A DNA stretch of 64,000 nucleotides from Astragalus membranaceus. Its lineage: Eukaryota > Streptophyta > Magnoliopsida > Fabales > Fabaceae. Within the stretch, counting starts at the first letter, position 1; the number at the start of each line of letters is the position of its first letter. Below, piece after piece: positions 57,762 to 64,000 of the stretch. The DNA is taken from positions 89,014,270-89,078,269 of the forward strand of contig CM076850.1 in assembly GCA_039519185.1 (NCBI GenBank). Reading direction: 5' to 3'. Both the position numbers and the translations under genes were made by a program. A model generated the notes under the pieces. That model searched no databases, was not told the origin of the DNA, and saw only the letters and a program-made list of their open reading frames with translations.

Positions 57762-59516
57762 ATGCGAAGAACCAGAAGTTTCGGTGAAACTGTTCAACAA
57801 ATTCCCGAAATCGAAAGGTTCTTACATAGAAGGAGGAGAGAAATTCCCGATAACCAAATGGCGGCTAATGAAAATCGTGCTCTCAAAGAGTACGCAACAC
57901 CTTCAGCAGAGCCATCGGCTGCCATTGTACATCCAAATGTGGAAGCAAATAATTTTGAACTCAAAACATCTCTGCTTTCGATGGTACAACAAAACCAATT
58001 TTCTGGTTCTCCCACGGAGGACCCAAATCTTCATATTTCAATTTTTCTTGAATACTGTGGAACTCTCAAATTAAACGGGGTACCTCCGGATGCCATAAGA
58101 CTAAAACTCTTCCCATTTTCATTAAGGGATAGAGCTAGAGCATGGCTACATTCTTTGCCTTCGGAATCCATTACCAGCTGGGACCAGCTAAAACAAGCTT
58201 TTCTTGCTAAATTCTTTCCCCCGAGTAAGACAGCTCAAATGAGAAATCAAATTACTCGATTTTCTCAAAATGACGGGGAATCTCTTTATGATGCTTGGGA
58301 ACGTTTCAAAGAAATGTTAAGGCTATGCCCCCATCATGGACTAGAGAAATGGCTTGTTGTTCACACTTTTTATAATGGATTACAATATGCAACAAGAATG
58401 ACTATTGATGCAGCTGCAGGTGGAGCTTTAATGAACAAAAATTTCACTGAAGCTTATGCACTCATTGAAGATATGGCTCAAAACCATTGTCAGTGGGCAA
58501 CTGAGCGAGCCATAACAAATAAACCAGCATCATCAAAAGAGCCAGGTAAGTATGAAATATCTGCTATTGATCATCTTGCCTCAAAAGTGGACGCACTTTT
58601 TCAAAAATTTGAAAAATTAAATGTAAGTGCCGTTTCACAAAATTTTTCTCCTACTACTCCACCATGTGAATTATGTGGGGTTGTTGGCCATATTGGAGCT
58701 GAATGCCAGCTTGAGGCATCTAGTACTGGAAATGAACATATTAACTATGCTAAAAAAGAAGATCCGTTTTCAAATACTTATAATTCTGGGTGGAGAAATC
58801 ATCCAACTTTTTCTTATAAAAATCCTCCACCCAATCCAGCACCTAGACCACCTCCTGTTTTTCAAAGTCAAAGGGTTTTTAACAACCCACAAAACAACCC
58901 GCAGAAGTCGAACTTGGAATTTTTGATGGAAAAATTTGTGTCATCTCAGACAAAACAAAATGAAGAATTCAAAAATCAAACTGGTTATTTGAATGACACA
59001 CTTATCAAATTAGAATCAAAAATCGACTCTATTGCCACTCACAGTAAGATGCTTGAAAATCAAATAACTCAAGTGGCAACACAGGTGGCTTCATCCTCTA
59101 AATCTTCAGGGGTATTTCCTGAACAGCCTGAACAAAATCTAAATGGCCAAATATATGCTGTTACCCTTAGAAGCGAAAAACAATTAGAGGAACCAAGAGC
59201 AAACCAAGAAAAAATTGTGAGTGAAAAACATAATTCACCGTGTGAGCAAGAAGAGAAAGAAAAAGAGAAGGAACCAGAAAAAGAAAGAGAAGAACCATAC
59301 ATCCCCCCATCACCATACAAACCATCTCCTTTATCTTACTTTTTACCTTCCTTTGTGAAAAAAATAACATTTGATCAGGGGGGAATTGTAAAAAAGATCT
59401 TATTGCTTACACAACTTCCATTTTACAAGCCATGGGATCTAGGAATATGCTTTCATTCTTCATATGTCACTTGGTCTCTATGCTTCAAGCAATGGGACCC
59501 AGGAATAACTTTATAA
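57762..59516 (+). CDS. Athila-type gag protein (584 codons, unusual C-terminus)
   Basis: It begins MRRTRSFGETVQQIPEIERF. The retrotransposon gag domain is clear (LKLFPFSLRDRARAWLHSLP, WDQLKQAFLAKFFP, ESLYDAWERFKEMLRLCPHH, GLEKWLVVHTFYNGL). A zinc-knuckle-like CELCGVVGHIGAEC is near codon 305. A coiled region and an acidic, Pro-rich EKEKEPEKEREEPYIPPSPY stretch follow. From about codon 535 the sequence is no longer gag-like (hydrophobic, GICFHSSYVTWSLCF), where protease and pol would normally start. It is open throughout and could supply capsid protein in trans or depend on a full-length relative for reverse transcription. Confidence 0.85.
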   Translation: MRRTRSFGETVQQIPEIERFLHRRRREIPDNQMAANENRALKEYATPSAEPSAAIVHPNVEANNFELKTSLLSMVQQNQFSGSPTEDPNLHISIFLEYCGTLKLNGVPPDAIRLKLFPFSLRDRARAWLHSLPSESITSWDQLKQAFLAKFFPPSKTAQMRNQITRFSQNDGESLYDAWERFKEMLRLCPHHGLEKWLVVHTFYNGLQYATRMTIDAAAGGALMNKNFTEAYALIEDMAQNHCQWATERAITNKPASSKEPGKYEISAIDHLASKVDALFQKFEKLNVSAVSQNFSPTTPPCELCGVVGHIGAECQLEASSTGNEHINYAKKEDPFSNTYNSGWRNHPTFSYKNPPPNPAPRPPPVFQSQRVFNNPQNNPQKSNLEFLMEKFVSSQTKQNEEFKNQTGYLNDTLIKLESKIDSIATHSKMLENQITQVATQVASSSKSSGVFPEQPEQNLNGQIYAVTLRSEKQLEEPRANQEKIVSEKHNSPCEQEEKEKEKEPEKEREEPYIPPSPYKPSPLSYFLPSFVKKITFDQGGIVKKILLLTQLPFYKPWDLGICFHSSYVTWSLCFKQWDPGITL

Positions 59517-59519
59517 AGG

Positions 59520-60518
59520 GAAAAGGTCAAGCTAATGACCATAAACGAGCGCTGCGTGGGAGGCAACCCACGGCTTAATGTATTTTTCGATTTGTTGAAA
59601 AATAAAATACCCCAGGGCCGAGTATCCTGAACCAGACAGCCAGGTGAGCTCTCCTAACCCCTTTTGTTTTATTTGAAAAATCATTGAGGACAATGCCTAG
59701 TCCAAGCATGGGGGGGGGGGGGGTATTTTATTACTCTTATTAGGAATGTCTTTATTGCTTTGCCGAGTTTTTATCTTTTTGTACTTTGAGTTGTATCTGC
59801 TCCCTCCATCGCGAAACTTTGTGAACCCTAAAGCATGTTTTAGATAAGCCTTTTCTGGACAAAAATAATTTTTCAATCTTTCATTAGCAATCATCTAGGT
59901 GGACTGGTTGGGAGCAACAAAAATCGTATCATGGTTCGATTTCTACCTCTAGGGCTTTTTCACACACACACTACTGAGACTGTTTTCAGTTGTTAATACA
60001 ATTAGAAGGACTGAAAAGAAACTAGTGACCTGGTTCTCTTGGTGACATTCACTGGATGCGCGGTTACTGGAGAAAAACGTCTGAGTTGGGGTATTCAAAA
60101 AAAAAAAAAAAAAAAATTTGCAAAACCAATTCAAAATGCAAAAATTGGTGCATTTTAAATGTCAAAATGAATGGTTAGCATATACAATCAAAGAAAAAGA
60201 AAAAGAAATATTGCTTGAATACCCAACGTATAAAGACCCTCCTTTGAGACCCGGTCTTAGTGAATGGATGACCCAAACTTAAGAATGCTGGGGAACCGGT
60301 TCTATGATGACATTGATATCCTCTCTAATGTATTGATACTTTAAATTTGTCTCCCAATTCCACAAGAAGCCCGGATAGTAGTTCTCAAACCGAAGTGTTA
60401 GAATTGCCCCACAGTTCGCTTAATGATTCGATGTGAAAATAATTTTCCTTCAGAATCGGCCTAAGGATTTACACTGTTTTTGCTTGAGGACAAGCAAAGG
60501 TTCAAGCGTGGGGGAGTT
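59520..60518 (+). other. 3' untranslated region of the Athila-type element
   Basis: No gene. It contains GGGAGGCAACCCAC (typical of this group), a G12 run at 59,710, an A20 run near 60,097 and the polypurine tract at 60,506-60,516. The pol region has been deleted between gag and this segment. Confidence 0.7.
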
Positions 60519-62181
60519 TGATAAGTCTATTTTTAGAGTCTTTTTAATAGTTATTTTCATTAAGTTTTTTTAGGTATTTTAATTATATTTTATATCTTTG
60601 AACTATTTTACTACATATGTTTGCTTTTTATTTTCAGGTTTTATTTTGGAGCAAAAGAGAAAATATGAGCTAAAATGAAGAAAAAAGGAAATATTTGAGG
60701 AGGAGCAATTTTTAAAGCACTAGACACCCTCATGGGCGCCAAGGGCCCCAAAAACCGAAAACTGGCCAAGGGCGCCAAGCAGCAAAACTGGCGCAGCACA
60801 GGGCGCCAAGGGCGCCAAGCAGCAAAAACTGGCGCAGAGCCTGCGCACGACCCTGGCACATGTTGCACGACCCTAGTGCAAAACTGGCGCACGACCCTGG
60901 CAGATAGGCGCACGACCCTGGTAAAAACTGGCGCAGAGCCTGCGCACGACCCTGGGTGCACCACGCACGACCCGTGCGTGTTTTCAACTGAAAATGGCCC
61001 ATTTTGGCAGAACAAGGCGCACGACCCTGGCACATAGGCACACGACCCATGCTTGCCAGCAACGCAGAACAGCTGTTTCCAGCACATGGCGCACGACCCT
61101 GGCACCATAGGCGCACGACCCTAGTACAAAACTGGCGCAGAGCAGCCAAAATTGACTGGCCAGGGCGCACGACCCAGGCACATGGGCGCACGACCCTGGC
61201 ACCAGACAAGTCAATTTTGGCTGCACCCACTTGCTGATGGCTTTCCCTTGCCACTTGATTTGCCACTTTTTTTATGACCATTTTGCCCCTCCTCTCAAGT
61301 GCCTTAGACCTAATATTTTCCTATAAATAGAGGCTTGATCCTCACTTGTAACCAAGCTTGAATTTTGTTAGAAAATCAATGACAAAGGCTCTATAAAGAT
61401 TCATGACTTCAATTTACTCTTCATGCTTTTTATGATTCTTGTTTATTTACTTTCTTGCCCTTTAAATTCTTGCTATTTATTTTCTTGCCCTTTTTCTTTC
61501 CAAATCATTTACTTTCTTGCTCTTTTAATTTCTTGCACCTTTATTTTCCAAGTCATTTACTTTCCTTGCTATTTAATTTCTTGCACCTTTATTTCCCAAG
61601 TCATTTACTTTCTTGCCCTTTAAATTCTTGCTATTTATTTTCTTGCCCTTTTATTTTCCAAGTCATTTACTTTTCTTGCTATTTAATTTCTTGCACCTTT
61701 ATTTTCCAAGTTATTTACTTTCTTGCACCTTTATTTTCCTTGCTCTTTAACTTTCCAAGTCAAGTAAATTATTGGCAATTTACTTTTCAAGCAATTTACT
61801 TTCTTGTCATTTACAATTCCTTGCTATTTAAATTTCTTGCACCTTTATTTTCCTTGCTCTTTAACTTTCCAAGTCAAGTAAATTACTGGCAATTTACTTT
61901 CTTGTCATTTACAATTCCGCTATTTATGATTTTGCACTTTACCGCTTTCTTTTATTTCTCGCTATTTAACTTTATGTTTTCTTCTTTTATTTTCTTTTCT
62001 CCTCTTTTGTCTACAATGATCATGAGTGAGTAGACTTTACTAAAACATTCCTTCTTTCTAAAAACACTTTCTTTTCAGTTAATCAAACTTTGAAAAATTA
62101 AATTGGTATTCACTTAGGCTCTCCCTGTGGACCGATACTCTTTTATTACGCGATACGACCCGTGCACTTGCGGGGCTATCA
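60519..62181 (+). repeat. 3' LTR of the Athila-type element (1,663 bp)
   Basis: It is the same as the 5' LTR but keeps an additional 94 bp around 61,017-61,110 between two CGCACGACCCT repeats. The shorter LTR most likely lost it by recombination between those repeats. Confidence 0.93.
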
Positions 62182-62268
62182 GTCTGCCTCTGGGAGCCAT
62201 GGATCAGCAAGAGAAAGGTTCGAGTAGTGATGATGTGAAAGATAGATATCTCCCACTGTGGTCGCCAA

Positions 62269-62644
62269 TGTTCTGTACCTAGCAGTATTTTGGTCGGCTG
62301 CTGTTGGTAGGTCTCTTGCTGCCCTGGCAGGAGGTCAGTGAGCGCCGGGGGGGGGGGGGGGGGGGTACCTGCAAAGCCACTCCGACGCTCAAGTTAGTAT
62401 GAGAATAAGCTAGTGAATTTGCAAGGGAAGAGTGTGTACCTCGTAAATGGCTATGTGAGCCGGTATTTATAGGAAATCGTGCCCGTTTATGGATCGTCGG
62501 ATCAGCGGAATTGATCTTAACCGTCCAAGCGTGATTGGGCTTGTATGTTGTGGATATGGGCCAAAGTGATTGGGCCAATCCATATCCATTGCTAAATGCA
62601 CCTCCTGGAATTGCTAAATGGACCTCTTGGTCCAGTCCAGAACA
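62269..62644 (-). repeat. 5' LTR of the Tat element (376 bp)
   Basis: It has the same borders as its partner but contains a run of about 19 G at 62,347-62,365 where the partner has six. The primer-binding site, in reverse, occupies 62,251-62,268. Confidence 0.9.
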
Positions 62645-62649
62645 CATTC

Positions 62650-64000
62650 ATTGAGAGGTGGCATTCAGACACATCATCATTTCACCTACCTATAGGTGAG
62701 ATGACCATCACTCTGGCTGATGTCTCTGCATTGCTCCACCTCCCCGTGACGGGGAATTTTTATGATTTTCCAGACTACACCAAATATGAGGGAGAGGCTT
62801 TGTTGATTGACTTGTTATGTGCAGACCCTCATGACGCACATGAGCAGACTTCAGGCTCGGGTTTATCTGTGTCCCTCAAGTGGCTGAGGGAGACGGTGTA
62901 CCGTATGGCTATACAGGAGGAGCGTTGGGAGGATGCTGCTAGGGCATATATGCTCTACTTGTTGGGTTGGGGTCCGTTCTTCGATAAGTCAGGAAACAAG
63001 GTAAAGTTGGGTAGGTTGGGAGCTCTGGTTGACTTTGAGGTTGCTGGAGGATACACATGGAGAGGGATCGCGTTGGCCCATATATACGACCAGCTTGGGG
63101 ACGCAATGAAGCCCAAAAACAAGCAGATGGGTGGCTACCTGACTCTAATTCAGGTATTTATCAAATTTAATTTGTTAAGTTTATTTCGTTGTCTCTGTAT
63201 TGCTCTACTAAATGATTTCATTTATTCGTTACAGGCATGGATCTTTGAACACTTTTAGGGACCCCCATTTGGCTTGAAGACGGTGGACCCAGCTTATGAT
63301 GAAAATCAGCCACGTGCGAAGAGGTGGGTTGCTAATACCACCACCCATTTGGCCAGGGATGCTGTTCGAGTATCTCTGTATAGGCTGCACCCTGATGAGG
63401 TCACCTAGCAGCCATACACTGCCCAAAGAGCTATCTGGCCGTCTGAGCTCATCAGCCTATTTAGAGGCCACTTACGGAGTGCTGGCTGCATGGTGGCCTA
63501 CATGCCTGACCGTGTCTTGAGACAGTTTGGGCATGTCTAGGGGATACCAGAGGACCCTAAACCCACCACTAGAGCTGTCGTTACAAAAGAGATGGCTGAA
63601 GAGAGGTGGCAAGATTTTGACCAGTGGTTGGTGGAGAGGGGGGCCTCTGTTACCCGGGGTGCGCCAGACACCATACCAGGGTACGCCTATATTGGTTTGG
63701 GAGGGTCTCACACCCATTCATTGACAAAGCTAATTATGTGCAGCTGGAGGATGAGCCCGATTGTAGACAGGTACGTTTCTTTTACATTTTTGTTGTCTTT
63801 TTATTAGTTTTTAAATATTGTTACTTAATTAAAATTTGTTGTTTCACAGGCCTTGCCAGATGTGGTTCAGATGGTGAATGACATGGAGCGTGCGATGGAG
63901 GGTACCGTTCCACGACACACACAGCCATGGAAAGTACTCGAGGGCTTCAAAGCCCTAGTGAAGCCATTCTGTAGGCTTAGGAAGTATGGCTGTGTGTATA
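62650..64000 (+). pseudogene. PMD gene C, 3' part, truncated by the window end
   Basis: 62,650-63,153 is fully open: IERWHSDTSSFHLPIGEMTI, LLHLPVTGNFYDFPDYTKYE, then WLRETVYRM, WEDAARAYMLYLLGWGPFFD and KVKLGRLGALVDFE, ending with a GT donor. Exon 63,236-63,770 gives AWIFEHF, a stop at 63,257, RLHPDEVT, a stop, then MPDRVLRQFGHV and further stops. A third exon starts at 63,850 (ALPDVVQMVNDMERAMEG). The mobile-domain exon is much better preserved than the rest and is the best PMD sequence in the window. Confidence 0.82.

Larger units (their letters stand above)
56082..62181 (+). mobile_element. Young gag-only Athila-type retrotransposon (TR-GAG-like, 6,100 bp)
   Basis: LTRs run 56,082-57,650 and 60,519-62,181. 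Both start TGATAAGTCTATTTTTAG and end GCGGGGCTATCA, with perfect GTCTG duplications (56,077-56,081 and 62,182-62,186). The primer-binding site TGGCGCCGTTGCCGGGGA is at 57,657-57,674, and a GCGTGGGGGAG polypurine tract precedes the 3' LTR. It encodes gag only. By eye the LTRs show only a handful of substitutions and one 94-bp length difference, so insertion is recent. It sits inside the minus-strand Tat element. Confidence 0.93.
45469..62644 (-). mobile_element. Tat-type Gypsy retrotransposon, non-autonomous, opened by three insertions
   Basis: The LTRs at 45,469-45,832 and 62,269-62,644 differ by about ten substitutions and a G-run, and the outer flanks are perfect CATTC duplications. On the minus strand the 62-kb LTR is followed by the primer-binding site TTGGCGACCACAGTGGGA, and a polypurine CTCGGCTTGGGGGCAAC precedes the 45-kb LTR, so the element points left. 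Without nested insertions it is about 7.1 kb. No reverse transcriptase or integrase is visible. It carries gag-like remains on - near the 5' side, GC-rich repeat arrays and a plus-strand antisense ORF. Confidence 0.85.
44475..64000 (+). mobile_element. PMD-MULE-C, split by a Tat element and running off the window
   Basis: The left terminus GGCCATCACTTTTCCC and C-rich leader match copy B. The intron with ATTCGGTTG palindromes (44,794-44,968) leads to a PMD start at 45,044. The PMD gene is interrupted at 45,468 by a Gypsy element with perfect CATTC duplications and continues at 62,650 to the window end. Any small antisense gene and the right TIR would lie beyond 64,000. Confidence 0.65.

Noticed and set aside
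59697..59730. G12 run and, at 62,347, a G19 run as possible G-quadruplex signals
   Set aside because: Homopolymer runs of this kind are prone to assembly or slippage error, and the partner LTR has only six G.
1..64000. CRISPR arrays, rRNA genes, bacterial operons or plasmid features
   Set aside because: The window is plant nuclear DNA with spliceosomal introns and LTR/TIR transposons; direct repeats found are tandem or transposon-derived without spacer structure.

Overview
The window is nuclear plant DNA. Intron-rich genes have GT-AG borders, and most of the sequence is nested transposable elements. Two intact genes, a growth-regulating factor (GRF) and a GTG1/COLD1-type membrane protein, are clearly angiosperm. 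The style of the repeats (SIRE-like Copia, Tat and Athila Gypsy, Mutator-like elements carrying plant mobile domain genes, short MITEs in introns) suggests a papilionoid legume. The genus cannot be fixed from sequence reading alone.

Layout. 1-4.2 kb is MITE-rich spacer. 4.4-7.8 kb is a complete four-exon GRF gene with the miR396 target site and MITEs in its introns. 7.8-10.9 kb is spacer with a TRIM-like LTR, a tandem array of about 131 bp and simple repeats. 10,885-35,208 is one Mutator-like element (PMD-MULE-A). It carries a broken plant-mobile-domain (PMD) gene on + and a small intact gene on -. The PMD gene is cut by a Gypsy LTR unit (12,222-31,491) with a perfect 5-bp target duplication. 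That unit is filled by a second PMD/FAR1-type MULE (about 12.6-16.6 kb), a SIRE-like Copia element with a scrambled 3' end (18,174-24,182) and a 6.3-kb CACTA element (24,403-30,673). The CACTA carries exon-intron fragments of at least four cellular genes: BAC1-like carrier, guanosine deaminase, APX-R and CIPK1. A hAT-like element (31,880-33,155) interrupts the PMD gene again.

35.8-43.3 kb is a complete 13-exon GTG1/COLD1 gene (467 aa). 44,475 to the window end is a third PMD-MULE (C). Its PMD gene is split by a minus-strand Tat-type Gypsy element (45,469-62,644, TSD CATTC). That element holds an LTR-like element with inverted ends (46,505-49,942), a hAT MITE (50,179-50,710), arrays of GC-rich hairpin repeats, a plus-strand antisense ORF and a very young gag-only Athila-type element (56,082-62,181, TSD GTCTG).

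How it fits together. The only genes likely to serve the plant are GRF (growth transcription factor) and GTG1/COLD1 (membrane signalling protein). Nearly everything between and after them is an insertion nested in an insertion. Target-site duplications let most layers be peeled off and the interrupted reading frames be read across. The least familiar recurring feature is the PMD-MULE family, with a PMD gene facing a small, separately promoted minus-strand gene of about 134 codons; a MULE transposase is present only in copy B.
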